DNA from: Kitasatospora sp. MBT63 | GTDB lineage: Bacteria > Actinomycetota > Actinomycetes > Streptomycetales > Streptomycetaceae | Direction of reading: 5' to 3' | Assembly: GCF_000710465.2 (NCBI RefSeq) | Contig: NZ_JAIZ01000052.1 | Location: 1 to 62,989, forward strand | Length of the DNA: 62,989 nucleotides | In this document: one piece after another, positions 1 through 8,585 of the stretch | How positions within the stretch are numbered: position 1 is the stretch's first letter | Layout of the letters: each line of letters starts with the position of its first letter | Translations under genes and position numbers: made by a program | The notes under the pieces: generated by a model | The model's database searches: none | Told to the model about the DNA's origin: nothing | The model's input: the letters and a program-made list of their open reading frames with translations, nothing else

Positions 1-1310
1 GCCTGCGCGGGGGCGGGTGCCTGGGGCGCGGCGGCCGGTACGGGCTGCGCCGCGGGCGGGGCGGCCGGTGCCGGCTGCTGGTACTGCGGCTGGGCCGGCT
101 GGTACTGCGGCGCGGCGGCGAAGCCCCCGGCCGGGGCGGTGAGGGCCCCGGTCGCGGCCCGCCGCTCCAGCTTGTCCAGCCGGGCCTGCAACGACAGCTC
201 GTCGCTGTACGCGCCGGGCAGCATCACCCGGGCGCAGATCAGCTCCAGCTGGAGCCGCGGGGCCGCGTTCCCCCGCATCTCGGTCAGGCCGGTGTTGACG
301 ATGTCGGCGGCGCGGCTCAGCTCGGCCGCGCCGAACCCGTCCGCCTGCGCCTGCATGATCGCGACCCGGTCGGCGGGCGCGTCGAGCAGCCCCTTCTCCC
401 CCGCGTCCGGCACGGTGGCGAGGATCACCAGGTCGCGCAGCCGCTCCAGCAGGTCAGTGACGAACCGGCGCGGATCGTGCCCGCCCTCGACCACCCGGTC
501 GATCACCTGGAAGACGGTCGCGCCGTCCTGCGCGGCGAATGCGTCGACCACCTCGTCCAGCAGCGCGGAGTCGGTGTACCCGAGCAGCGCGGTGGCCATC
601 TGGTACGTCACCCCGCCCTCGGTGGCACCGGCCAGCAGCTGGTCCATCACCGACATCGAGTCACGCACCGAGCCGGCGCCGGCCCGCACCACCAGGGGGA
701 AGACCGAGTCCTCGACCTGGATCTGCTCCCGGCCGCAGACCTGGGCCAGGTAGTCGCGCAGCGTGCCGGGCGGCACCAGGCGGAACGGGTAGTGGTGGGT
801 GCGGGAGCGGATCGTCCCGATCACCTTCTCCGGCTCCGTGGTGGCGAAGATGAACTTCAGGTGCTCCGGCGGCTCCTCCACCACCTTCAGCAGCGCGTTG
901 AAGCCGGCCGAGGTCACCATGTGCGCCTCGTCCAGGATGAAGATCTTGTACCGGCTGTGCACGGGCGCGAAGAACGCGCGCTCGCGCAGCTCACGGGCGT
1001 CGTCCACACCACCGTGCGAGGCGGCGTCGATCTCGATCACGTCGATCGAGCCGGGCCCGCCGGTCGCCAGGTCGCGGCAGGACTGGCACTCCCCGCACGG
1101 GGTCGGCGTCGGGCCCTGCTCGCAGTTGAGACAGCGGGCGAGGATGCGCGCGCTGGTCGTCTTGCCGCAGCCGCGGGGGCCGCTGAAGAGGTAGGCGTGG
1201 TTGACCCTGTTGTTGCGCAGGGCCTGCTGGAGCGGAGCGGTCACGTGCTCCTGCCCGATGACCTCCGCGAAGGTCTCCGGGCGGTAGCGGCGGTACAGGG
1301 CTAGGGACAC
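1..1310 (-). CDS. dnaX: DNA polymerase III subunit gamma/tau (5' part only)
   Basis: Clamp-loader ATPase of the replicative polymerase; it loads the beta clamp and holds the replisome together. About 436 N-terminal residues lie in the window and the gene runs off the left edge. The start is GTG at 1310 (V-S-L-A-L-Y-R-R-Y-R-P), the usual DnaX opening. Visible motifs are the Walker A GPRGCGKTT, the zinc-binding cysteines (C-L-N-C followed by C-G-E-C-Q-S-C), the Walker B ILDEAH, and the SRT sensor. Toward the window edge the protein becomes Pro/Ala/Gln-rich, which is the tau linker. The SRP RNA gene lies just upstream on the same strand, a common actinobacterial arrangement. Identification is secure; only the C-terminus is missing. 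Confidence 0.97.
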   Translation of the reverse strand, partial: MSLALYRRYRPETFAEVIGQEHVTAPLQQALRNNRVNHAYLFSGPRGCGKTTSARILARCLNCEQGPTPTPCGECQSCRDLATGGPGSIDVIEIDAASHGGVDDARELRERAFFAPVHSRYKIFILDEAHMVTSAGFNALLKVVEEPPEHLKFIFATTEPEKVIGTIRSRTHHYPFRLVPPGTLRDYLAQVCGREQIQVEDSVFPLVVRAGAGSVRDSMSVMDQLLAGATEGGVTYQMATALLGYTDSALLDEVVDAFAAQDGATVFQVIDRVVEGGHDPRRFVTDLLERLRDLVILATVPDAGEKGLLDAPADRVAIMQAQADGFGAAELSRAADIVNTGLTEMRGNAAPRLQLELICARVMLPGAYSDELSLQARLDKLERRAATGALTAPAGGFAAAPQYQPAQPQYQQPAPAAPPAAQPVPAAAPQAPAPAQ

Positions 1311-1420
1311 GCCACCGACGATATCGGGCGGGACAGACAAACGCGTCGCCCCGCAGGCCACCCCCCTACTGCCAGACCCCGAACCCTGCACCCGGCCGGA
1401 CCCGGTCCGGGAACGCAAGG

Positions 1421-1505
1421 ACCCCTCGTGCACCCGCCAGAGCCCTCCTACCCTTGCTGCCTTCCGGCCCTGGGGGGGTTCAGAGAGATAACGCCACACG
1501 AGGGG
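1421..1505 (-). ncRNA. ffs: Signal recognition particle RNA (small bacterial 4.5S type)
   Basis: The minus strand carries the conserved SRP domain IV loop GGCCGGAAGGCAGCAAGGGT, closed by a long hairpin whose ends (CCCCTCGTG and CACGAGGGG) pair. The RNA binds Ffh for co-translational membrane targeting. It sits directly upstream of dnaX and divergent from tRNA-Ser. The ends are set by the outermost pairing bases and may be a few nucleotides longer in the mature RNA. Confidence 0.93.
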
Positions 1506-1638
1506 CTGGCACCAGAGTAGCGGATCCCCGCCCCGACCTGTACCGCCACCCCGCATCCACGATCCGCAGGCAGCCACCCGTGACCACCTGCGGATAGCTG
1601 GTCGCGAGCACCCCGGAACATGTACTAAGCTCTCCCAC

Positions 1639-1723
1639 GGAGGATTCGCCTAGAGGCCTAGGGCGCACGCTTGGAAAGCGTGTTGGGGGCAACCCCTCAC
1701 GAGTTCGAATCTCGTATCCTCCG
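1639..1723 (+). tRNA. tRNA-Ser (anticodon GGA)
   Basis: The acceptor GGAGGAT pairs with ATCCTCC. The anticodon loop reads TTGGAAA, a long type-II variable arm is present, and the T loop is GTTCGAAT. The bases after the discriminator read CCA (1724-1726), so the 3' CCA is encoded here, although the two downstream copies of the tRNA 3' half lack it. The 3' half, from the anticodon loop onward, is the integration core of the adjacent element, so the present 3' half was probably supplied by the element. Confidence 0.97.
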
Positions 1724-1725
1724 CC
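1671..1725 (+). repeat. attL core (3' half of tRNA-Ser), copy 1 of 3
   Basis: These 55 bp, from the anticodon loop to the tRNA end, recur exactly at 19280-19334 and with one mismatch at 31483-31537. Tyrosine integrases of actinomycete elements typically use the tRNA 3' half as attB, so this is the tRNA-side junction (attL) of the integrated element. That the tRNA remains intact fits site-specific insertion. Confidence 0.92.
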
Positions 1726-1743
1726 ATGGCTCACCAGCCATAA

Positions 1744-1778
1744 CGAAGGCCCCGACCGCCCAGCGGTCGGGGCCTTCG
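1744..1778 (+). terminator. Terminator after tRNA-Ser
   Basis: A perfect 15-bp stem (CGAAGGCCCCGACCG with CGGTCGGGGCCTTCG) and a 5-nt loop, just after the tRNA. Closely related hairpins follow both other att copies (19339-19373 and 31542-31574). Confidence 0.85.
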
Positions 1779-2215
1779 TCGTGCCGTGGTCTCAGTTTTG
1801 GTCTCAGTTGCCTGGAAGAGACCCGCCACAGGTCCAAATATGGACCCCCGGGCATCGCAGTCGCGCGGAGCCGCCGAGTAGATGCCCCACCGCATCCCCG
1901 GTCAACGCCGACCAACGGCGAGCTGGGCAACGCCGATCGTCTGATCCAAGGCCCGTCTGGCAACTGTGCGCACCACACTGACGTCACCCAGCGCCTCAGC
2001 GACCCGGCCCGGCACTCCGCAGTCCATGCTCCGACCGGAGCACCGCCCCTGCCGGATCAGGCTTACCTTCGAGCACATGCGGGCCGGAGCCACCACTTGC
2101 CAGTCCACCCAGCCGCCAGAGTGTCGGATTGACGCGGAAACTAAAGTGCTGCACCATGACCTAAGCACTTCGGTAAAGTCCCGTCGCTACCCCTGCTAAC
2201 TCGGGAGTGGTCACC
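1779..2215. other. Non-coding left end of the element with arm-type repeat
   Basis: At 1788-1807 there are two GGTCTCA repeats separated by GTTTT. The same 19-bp unit GGTCTCAGTTYTGGTCTCA appears at 19165 and 31368 beside the other att copies, so these are candidate integrase arm or excisionase sites. The remaining ~400 bp has no convincing gene and must hold the promoter for the gene at 2216. Confidence 0.6.
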
Positions 2216-2962
2216 TTGCCACTGCACAGTTCTCGGTTCGACCAGCTGGTGGGCGAGCCCGCACAGCGCGTACGTCGCCATCTGGCCTGGGCACTGCGCA
2301 CCGGCAATCAGGAAGCCGTCGAAGCCTTCAAATTCAGCAGATACAGCGATGGCCACACCTTCGGAACTAACCGCTGGAGGTTCTGTGTCGGCGCACTGAA
2401 GGACAAGGACCGCTTGGCCGAGTACCTACCGGAAGCACACCCGCTGCGCGTCCAGAGCACGTTCATGCTGGCGGTGGGCGGTGCCGTCGTCTACCCCGTC
2501 TGCTACGCGAACGACGCCACCTCGGACGTGCGGGAGATGAGAGTCCGCACCTCGCAGATCCGCCAGGAGATGTTCGCCGCCTATGGTCGGCTCGCTCCCC
2601 AAGTCCAGACGGCTTTGCAAATCCGCGAGGGCATCGAGGGCGTCGAGTGGGTTCTGGAGGATCTCAACGAGGCACCCGAAGAGTTGCCCGACCAGCCCAA
2701 GATGGTGCTACTCGCCTACGCCAGCAATCGCGCTGGCGGCCTGCTCAACTGCTTTGTCGGGGAGGCTACGCTCGACGCCACTGGCGCGGTTAGCTGGGAC
2801 TGGCTCGAGCCGCTGCCTATCGCAGACGCCGAAGGCGGCACCGGCGGCCTCACTGCCGTCTCTCCGACCGCTCCGACCGGTCCCGGTTTTGGGGCTGGCA
2901 AGGAACCCGACCTCCACCTGGAAGACGCGGAAGACACCGCGCACGAAAGCGATGAGCACTAA
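2216..2962 (+). CDS. Hypothetical protein, first gene of att-proximal pair
   Basis: A 248-aa protein I do not recognise. The TTG start at 2216 is chosen because GGGAG lies 8 nt upstream; a GTG at 2207 overlaps that ribosome site. The protein is soluble, with no signal peptide or membrane segment. The first ~190 residues look globular (mixed alpha/beta, with W-R-F-C-V-G-A and Y-P-V-C-Y-A-N-D blocks). The tail is acidic and disordered-looking (D, E, H-rich). The stop overlaps the ATG of the next gene, so the two are probably translated together. Base composition is less GC-rich than the chromosomal genes nearby. Its partner, an XRE-ImmA/IrrE protein, suggests a regulated stress, toxin-like or defence role, but this is inference. 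Confidence 0.7.
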   Translation: MPLHSSRFDQLVGEPAQRVRRHLAWALRTGNQEAVEAFKFSRYSDGHTFGTNRWRFCVGALKDKDRLAEYLPEAHPLRVQSTFMLAVGGAVVYPVCYANDATSDVREMRVRTSQIRQEMFAAYGRLAPQVQTALQIREGIEGVEWVLEDLNEAPEELPDQPKMVLLAYASNRAGGLLNCFVGEATLDATGAVSWDWLEPLPIADAEGGTGGLTAVSPTAPTGPGFGAGKEPDLHLEDAEDTAHESDEH

Positions 2963-4133
2963 GCGACCGCACCTGTCCCTGGCGTCGGCCCTGCCGCTGG
3001 ACCTCTCGTCCTCAGTGGCAGGCGCCTTCGACGGGGCACGACTCACCCAAGCTCGACGCTTGGCGGGCTTGACCAAGAAGGATCTGGCTTCCAAGATCGA
3101 CGTCACGCCCGCCGCCGTGGGTCAGTACGAGGCGGGCGGCATCCGTCCCCGCCCGGAACAAGTACGGCGCATCGCCGAGGTCCTCGGAATGCCAGCGACG
3201 TTCTTCACCGCCGGCCGTCCCCGGGCAGCACTCGACACCGGAGCGGTCCATTTTCGTTCCCTGCGCTCAGCTCCCGCCCGGGAGCGAGAGCGCGGTGTCT
3301 CCTTCACGGAACTGGTGTGGGAACTCGCCCACGCGCTGGAAACCTACGTTCGCATGCCCGACGTCGACCTGCCCGGCTGGGACGGCGGCGAAAGCACACC
3401 AGGCCTGCCGACCGACCCGCAGCAGGCAGCCCGAGCCCTGCGTAAGCGCTGGGATCTCGGGGACGGCCCCATCCCTCACTTGGTCAGGCTCCTGGAATCC
3501 CGGGGGATCCTGGTCACAGTTCTGCCCTACCGCAACCCCGACAGCCGCAAGCTCGATGCCTTCTCCACCACTCACCTCCCCCGGCCCGTCGTGGTACTCA
3601 ACGACGAGCGCGACGACGTCTATCGGCACCGGTTCAGCTGTGCCCACGAACTCGGCCACCTACTGCTCCACGGTGAAGCTCATCCGGGCGACATCCAACA
3701 CGAGCGCCAAGCAGACGCGTTCGCTGCTGAGTTCCTGACGCCTGCGGTCAGCCTGATCGGCCAGCTGCCTACCAAGATTGATTTCACCCGTCTCGGTGCG
3801 CTGCAGCAGACCTGGGGAGTTTCGCTGGATTCCATGTTGGTCCGCTGCCGTGAACTCGGCCTGCACACCGAAGCGGTGAGTGGTCGGGCCTGGCGCCGCC
3901 TCAAGGCCCTGCGCGCCGACGGAATGCTCCCATCAACGCCAGTGAGTAGCTATCCCGGCGAGGTCCCTGTCCTCCTCGAACGGGCCCTCGGCATGGCGCG
4001 ACGCAAGGGGGTCTCTGTTCAAACTGTTGCAAGGGACCTGCATTGGCCCGAACACCTGGTTCAGCAACTGCTTGAGTACGTGGATCCACGGCCGGCTCTT
4101 GATCTCCAGGACGCGCTGGAGCCCACGGAGTAG
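2952..4133 (+). CDS. XRE HTH regulator fused to ImmA/IrrE-type metallopeptidase
   Basis: A 393-aa two-domain protein. Residues ~28-86 form an XRE helix-turn-helix (L-T-Q-A-R-R-L-A-G-L-T-K-K-D-L-A...). Residues ~170-280 form the ImmA/IrrE (COG2856) peptidase domain with a clear H-E-L-G-H zinc motif near residue 232, followed by ADAFAAEFLTP, the usual third-ligand region. Such proteins cleave or sense phage and element repressors (ImmA of ICEBs1) or control stress genes; many pair with a toxin-like partner. The ATG at 2952 overlaps the end of the preceding gene by 11 bp. It lies between the attachment site and the integrase gene, a place usually empty, so the pair looks like inserted cargo. The family assignment is firm; the biological role is not known. 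Confidence 0.87.
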   Translation: MSTKRPHLSLASALPLDLSSSVAGAFDGARLTQARRLAGLTKKDLASKIDVTPAAVGQYEAGGIRPRPEQVRRIAEVLGMPATFFTAGRPRAALDTGAVHFRSLRSAPARERERGVSFTELVWELAHALETYVRMPDVDLPGWDGGESTPGLPTDPQQAARALRKRWDLGDGPIPHLVRLLESRGILVTVLPYRNPDSRKLDAFSTTHLPRPVVVLNDERDDVYRHRFSCAHELGHLLLHGEAHPGDIQHERQADAFAAEFLTPAVSLIGQLPTKIDFTRLGALQQTWGVSLDSMLVRCRELGLHTEAVSGRAWRRLKALRADGMLPSTPVSSYPGEVPVLLERALGMARRKGVSVQTVARDLHWPEHLVQQLLEYVDPRPALDLQDALEPTE

Positions 4134-4324
4134 CGGAGCGCATGGGGCAGGTTGCCCTCAGAACAGACAAGGGAGACCAGCTCTGCGGGCTTCCTACCAA
4201 CGCAGCAGGCGGGCACTCACGGCCAGATCGAGGAAGTAACAGGCTGGCTCCACCCGATGGCCATAGCGCAGGAACCGTCACCCGGCTGATTTTGTAGCCG
4301 GGGCAGACAGCGTTCGTTCAGGCC
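4134..4324. other. Convergent spacer
   Basis: A gap of 190 bp between the ends of the ImmA gene and the integrase gene. I see no ORF, repeat or strong hairpin in it. Confidence 0.5.
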
Positions 4325-5569
4325 TCAGGATCCGTCGTCAGCAGCGTGTTCGGCATGCCCTGCATGCCCGCCCCAGAGCAGGCTGCCGATCTTTCGGCCC
4401 ACGTCGTGCAGCATCGGGTCGGTGACGTGCTGGTAGCGCTTTGCCATCGAGGCCGAGGACCAACCCATGATCGCCATCACGATCCGTTCCGGCACACCGA
4501 GGAGCAGGAGGACGGTGGAGGCAGTGTGGCGTGCGTCGTGCAGGCGGCCGTTGCGGACGCCGGCCTCGCGCAGGAGCCGCTTCCAGTGGTGGTAGTCGGT
4601 GCTGGGGTTGAGCGGCTGGCCGACCTCGGAGGCGAACACGTAGCCCTTGTCCAGCCAGAGGTCTTGGGCAAGGGCGCGCTCGCGGTCCTGCTCCTCCTTG
4701 TGCTGACGGAGGATCCTGGCGAGCTGCTCGGGAAGCGGGACGGGCCGCCTGCCTGCCCTGGACTTCGGGTCTGCGGTCTCGGGGCGGGTCGGGACCTTCT
4801 GGAGGCAGAAGCCGGGCTTGCGGCCGCAGTCCTCGCGGCACCCGTGCGTGTACTTGGGTCGCAGGCGGCCTCGCCGGACCCACGCCATCCCCTTGTCGAA
4901 GTCGATGTCCGTCCATCGCAGTCCGAGGACCTCGCCCTGCCGCAGGCCGAGCGCGAGGGCGAAGATCCACCGGGCGGAGTTGCGCCGCTTGCGCGCCGTT
5001 TCCAGGAGGGCCTGGACCTCCTCGTGCTCGAAGGGCTCGACCTCGTCGTCGTCCAGCTTCGGCGCCTTCGCGATCGTGGCCACGTTGATGGTGAGGTGGC
5101 CACGACGGACGGCCTCGCCGAGCGCGACGCGGACGGTGCGGTGCGCCTGGTGGGCGGTTCCGCCCCGCTTTCCGTTGGCCCGCATCTTCTTGTAGAGGCG
5201 CTCCAGGTGCTCGGGCTCCAGCTTGACGAGCTTGTGCGCGCCCAGGCCGGGGATGAGGTGGACGCGGACCGCGACCTCGTAGCCGGACAGGGTGTTCTCG
5301 CCGACGGAGCCGGGCACGATGTTCGTAATCCAGTGGGTGAGCCAGGTCTTGACCGTCCACTGCTGGCCGGGCTTGCGGACGGTACCCGCGTCCCGGTCCT
5401 TTTCAAGCTGCCGGACCTTCTTGGTGACCTCGGCCCGGGTCTTGGCCGTGACGTGGCGGCGGTCGGGCGTGCCGTCGTCCTTGACGCCGACGGTGACGCG
5501 ACCGTGCCAACGCCCGTCGCCACCCTGGTAGATGGAGGATGCGCCGTTGGGCTGTCGAGACTTCGTCAT
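4325..5569 (-). CDS. int: Tyrosine-type site-specific integrase
   Basis: A 414-aa phage-type integrase. It opens with an arm-binding region (residues ~1-70), followed by a SAM-like core-binding domain (~75-165) and the catalytic domain. The first catalytic Arg is in L-R-Q-G-E (near 208), H-D-A-R-H carries the central His and Arg (near 346), and the tyrosine nucleophile is in K-R-Y-Q-H (near 378). ATG at 5569 follows a GGGGGAG ribosome site. A central Cys-rich insert (C-R-E-D-C...C) is common in Streptomyces integrases. The excisionase gene ends 10 bp upstream on the same strand, giving a classic xis-int operon. It should recombine the 55-bp tRNA-Ser core. It reads toward attL but is 2.6 kb from it, with cargo in between. 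Confidence 0.96.
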   Translation of the reverse strand: MTKSRQPNGASSIYQGGDGRWHGRVTVGVKDDGTPDRRHVTAKTRAEVTKKVRQLEKDRDAGTVRKPGQQWTVKTWLTHWITNIVPGSVGENTLSGYEVAVRVHLIPGLGAHKLVKLEPEHLERLYKKMRANGKRGGTAHQAHRTVRVALGEAVRRGHLTINVATIAKAPKLDDDEVEPFEHEEVQALLETARKRRNSARWIFALALGLRQGEVLGLRWTDIDFDKGMAWVRRGRLRPKYTHGCREDCGRKPGFCLQKVPTRPETADPKSRAGRRPVPLPEQLARILRQHKEEQDRERALAQDLWLDKGYVFASEVGQPLNPSTDYHHWKRLLREAGVRNGRLHDARHTASTVLLLLGVPERIVMAIMGWSSASMAKRYQHVTDPMLHDVGRKIGSLLWGGHAGHAEHAADDGS

Positions 5570-5579
5570 GCGCTCCCCC

Positions 5580-5885
5580 TCAGGCCGCGAGTACGACGGC
5601 AGCACCGACGGTCCGCACACGAGCGGCCAGGTACTCGTCCAGCGCCTGCGCAGGCACGCGACGAAGGCGGCCGATTGTCACGGACGGGACGTCACCGGAG
5701 GCAACGAGGGAGTACATCGTCGTGCGACCGATGCTCAGTCGACGGGCAGCCTCCTCAACGGTGAGCGCGACCAGCGTGTTGTCGGCTGCCAAGCCGTCCT
5801 GATCAGCGATCAGGCGGAGGAGCACGTGCTCGGTGGTGCCGAGGGCGTGAGCCACTCGGGAGAGCTCCAACGGTGTTTCGGACAT
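5580..5885 (-). CDS. xis: Excisionase-family DNA-binding protein
   Basis: A 101-aa protein with a MerR-like helix-turn-helix (HTH_17) at residues ~40-90 (T-V-E-E-A-A-R-R-L-S-I-G-R-T-T-M-Y), the signature of actinobacterial Xis proteins. Excisionases bend DNA at the attachment site and turn the integrase toward excision. The start is ATG at 5885. It is longer at the N-terminus than many Xis proteins, with a leading helical segment of ~35 residues. It lies 10 bp upstream of int on the same strand, so the two are likely transcribed together. Confidence 0.88.
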   Translation of the reverse strand: MSETPLELSRVAHALGTTEHVLLRLIADQDGLAADNTLVALTVEEAARRLSIGRTTMYSLVASGDVPSVTIGRLRRVPAQALDEYLAARVRTVGAAVVLAA

Positions 5886-6222
5886 GGGTGTCCTATCCCG
5901 ACGGCGCTTTCGGCTATGCGCCGCCGTTGTCGATGTTCCAGGGATGGGCGATTGGGTTGTGCGAGGCCGCGTGGCGACCCCCGGCGTTCGTAGCGCCGAG
6001 GGGCTGCGGAGGGGCATGACTGGTCGAAGGTTCACGGGCTGGCGAAGCCCGTGGTCGGACCCGGCGGGACGGGACGTTAGCCGCAGATTCCGGCCGCACC
6101 AAACTGCCGGACGCCCGGCATGATGCCGGTCATCATCGGATCGGCGACGGGACTGACGTGCTGAGCCAACGGAGTACAACAGGTGCCCTCTGGCAGCCGG
6201 GGCCTGCCCTCGGATGCCCTGG
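5886..6222. other. Non-coding region upstream of xis-int, with hairpins
   Basis: No convincing gene. It contains a hairpin at 6033-6053 (CACGGGCT, 5-nt loop, AGCCCGTG) and a second GC-rich hairpin around 5978-6004. The 13-bp stretch GGCGTTCGTAGCG (5984-5996) recurs inverted at 6890-6902, on the other side of the XRE gene. The xis-int promoter should lie here. Confidence 0.5.
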
Positions 6223-6744
6223 CTATGCCTCGGTTCCCGGGTCGGCAAGACCCTCCGCGTCGGGCGAGCCGGACGGGAACTTCGGCGAGCGGTAGTCGTC
6301 ACCGGCCGCGTCCGCCACGACTCGGGTGATCATCGCTCTGATGAGCTCTTCGAGATTCGGGTGGGCGCGTCCGTAGGCGTCGAGCGCCTCACGGGCCCGG
6401 TCCATGTCCTTGCGAGCGGCGACGGACTTCTGCCAGCTCTCGGCCAACTCCGCCAGCAGCCGCTTTACGTGGGCGTTCGCGGCGATCTCGGGTGGTCCGA
6501 CCAGGTTGTCCAGGGAGATGTCGAAGACCTTGGCGAAGCCGATGGCCTCATCCAGGTTGACCCTTCGACGCGGCTCACCGCTCTCGATGCGCCACACCGC
6601 CGACTGGTTGAGCGGGTAGCCGGCCTCGGTCAGGCGCTCGGCAAGCGTGGCGGTACTCCACCCGCGCGCCTCGCGCTCCATCTTGATGCGCCGGGCGACG
6701 TTCTCCTCCCCCTCCAGCCGTTGTTGCCGGTCCTCGTCAGCCAT
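6223..6744 (-). CDS. XRE-family transcriptional regulator
   Basis: A 173-aa protein with an N-terminal XRE helix-turn-helix (residues ~15-80; S-T-A-T-L-A-E-R-L-T-E...N-Q-S-A-V-W-R-I-E-S-G) and a helical C-terminal part that may dimerise. ATG at 6744 has a near-perfect GGAGGG ribosome site. It is divergent from the replication gene, with a 257-bp gap that contains the palindrome ACGTTAACGT. By position it is the likely master repressor of the element, controlling replication and perhaps xis-int. That role is inferred from layout. Confidence 0.85.
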   Translation of the reverse strand: MADEDRQQRLEGEENVARRIKMEREARGWSTATLAERLTEAGYPLNQSAVWRIESGEPRRRVNLDEAIGFAKVFDISLDNLVGPPEIAANAHVKRLLAELAESWQKSVAARKDMDRAREALDAYGRAHPNLEELIRAMITRVVADAAGDDYRSPKFPSGSPDAEGLADPGTEA

Positions 6745-6796
6745 GGTCAACCCTCCATGCATCGTCATCAAGCCCATTTGCAATGCGTCGAGCACG

Positions 6797-6806
6797 ACGT
6801 TAACGT
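6797..6806. promoter_or_regulatory. Candidate operator palindrome between XRE and rep genes
   Basis: ACGTTAACGT is a perfect 10-bp palindrome, 53 bp upstream of the XRE gene start, in the divergent promoter region. It is flanked by TTGCAATGCG and GATGCAAGA-type half sites. It is a plausible binding site for the adjacent regulator; there is no direct evidence. Confidence 0.45.
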
Positions 6807-7001
6807 GATGCAAGATGAAACGCAACTGAGCCGAACCGCATCGGCGAGCCGGGCCAGCCACCCGGCACCACGACGCAAAAGGCCCCCGACGCTACGAACG
6901 CCGAGGGCCAAACGCAGAACCTCGAAAACCGCCCATCCCTGGAACAGTCGACAACGGAGGAACCGGGTAGCCGCCCGAATCCTCCGAGTGAGGACACCGC
7001 T

Positions 7002-8564
7002 GTGGACAAGCCTACGGCCCCGCCGCCAGGCCCGTCATCCCACGACCAGCGAAGGGACCGCCGCGCCTCGGACCCCGCCCCCGCGCTCGTCGGCACCACC
7101 TCCGGGGAGCCGCCGCACAACATCGACGCCGAACAGGCAGTCCTCGGCGCGTGCATGTTGAAGCACCAGGCGGTGGACCAGGTCCGGGGGACGCTGGACG
7201 CGGGCGACTTCTACCGGCCCGCCCACGAGACCATCTGGCGCGCGATCCTCGCCCTGCGCGCCGAGGACGCCCCGACCGACCCCATCGCCCTCGCGGACCA
7301 CCTGCAAGGCAAGGGAGATCTCTCCCGCGTCGGCGGCTCGTCCTACCTCCACACCCTGGTCACCGTCGCGCCGCCCTCGACGGACAACGCCGACTACTAC
7401 GCGCAGATCGTGCGCCGCGACGCCCAACTGCGGACCTTGCACACCACTGGCGTCCGCACCGTCCACCACGCGCTGACCCCGGGTGCCGACCCGGACGAGA
7501 TCCGCACGGCCATCGAGACGGAGATCCGTGCCGAGCGTGAACGCGCCCTGTCCTCCGGCGGTAGCCGCCTGGCCCGCTACATCGTCAACGGCTGGGACTT
7601 CGTCACCAAGACCGGCGCGGACAAGGAACCCCTGTGGGGCACCCGCGAACAGACCGCCTGGGCCTCCGGCGAAAGCCTGATGATCGTCGGCGCACCCGGC
7701 GTCGGCAAGACCACCCTCGCCCACCAGGTCGTCCTCGCCCGCCTCGGCCTGCAAGCCTCCGTCCTCGACCTGCCCGTCGCCGAGGGCGAGCGCGTCCTCT
7801 ACCTCGCCATGGACCGCCCCCAGCAGATCGCCCGCGCCATGGCCCGCCGCATCACCCCCGCCGACGAGGCCCACCTGCGCGACCGGCTCACCGTATGGCA
7901 GGGACCGCTCCCCGCCACCCTCGACAAAGAACCCGACCTCCTCGCCGAACTCGCCGCCGCCCACCGCGCCGACACCATCGTCATCGACAGCCTCAAGGAC
8001 GCGGTCAGCACCCTCGTGGACGACTCCCTGGCCGTCGCCTTCAACAACGCCCGCATGCGCGCCCTGCGCGCAGGCGTCCAGATCATGGAACTCCACCACC
8101 AGCGCAAGGCCGCCGCCGACGCGCCACGCGGGATGCGACCCACCCTGGACCGGGTGTACGGCTCGACCTGGCTGACCGCCGGAGCGGGCAGCGTCCTGTT
8201 CATCGCCGGAGAGGCCGGCGACCCGGCGGTCACCATCCACCACCTCAAGACCGTGACCGGCGAGATCGGCCCCCTCCCGGTCATCCACGACCACCAGCGA
8301 GGCACCACCTACGTCGAGCCCACCCTCGACCCCGTCACCATCCTGCGCGCCGCCCCGGACGGCCTGACCACCCGTGACCTGGCGACCACCCTGACCGGCG
8401 AAGCCAACCCCGACCGCGCCGACATCGAGAAGGCCCGCCGCCACCTCGACCGCCTCGTCAAGACCGGACTCGCGGTCAAGACCGAAGGCACCGCCGGAGG
8501 CGCCGGAGGCGGCCAGCAGGCCCGCTACCGCCCCTCCGCCCGGCACATCACCGCCGTCTCGTAA
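7002..8564 (+). CDS. Replication initiator-like protein: DnaB N-terminal domain plus RecA-fold ATPase
   Basis: A 520-aa protein. Residues ~38-140 match the DnaB helicase N-terminal domain (H-N-I-D-A-E-Q-A-V-L-G-A), the part that contacts primase and other subunits. Residues ~200-400 form a RepA/AAA_25 RecA-fold ATPase with Walker A GAPGVGKTT (near 229) and Walker B T-I-V-I-D-S (near 324). The C-terminus (~445-510) looks like a winged helix. Such proteins drive autonomous replication of actinomycete integrative elements or plasmids after excision. The GTG start at 7002 follows GTGAGGAC. A repeat-rich non-coding block follows it immediately. No separate primase gene is seen. I cannot tell whether it acts as initiator, helicase or both. 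Confidence 0.85.
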   Translation: MDKPTAPPPGPSSHDQRRDRRASDPAPALVGTTSGEPPHNIDAEQAVLGACMLKHQAVDQVRGTLDAGDFYRPAHETIWRAILALRAEDAPTDPIALADHLQGKGDLSRVGGSSYLHTLVTVAPPSTDNADYYAQIVRRDAQLRTLHTTGVRTVHHALTPGADPDEIRTAIETEIRAERERALSSGGSRLARYIVNGWDFVTKTGADKEPLWGTREQTAWASGESLMIVGAPGVGKTTLAHQVVLARLGLQASVLDLPVAEGERVLYLAMDRPQQIARAMARRITPADEAHLRDRLTVWQGPLPATLDKEPDLLAELAAAHRADTIVIDSLKDAVSTLVDDSLAVAFNNARMRALRAGVQIMELHHQRKAAADAPRGMRPTLDRVYGSTWLTAGAGSVLFIAGEAGDPAVTIHHLKTVTGEIGPLPVIHDHQRGTTYVEPTLDPVTILRAAPDGLTTRDLATTLTGEANPDRADIEKARRHLDRLVKTGLAVKTEGTAGGAGGGQQARYRPSARHITAVS

Positions 8565-8585
8565 CCGCCACCACGGCGACCGGCG

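Noticed and set aside
5884..6123. A 79-codon plus-strand ORF opposite the xis promoter
   Set aside because: It lacks a ribosome site and spans hairpins; composition is not protein-like.
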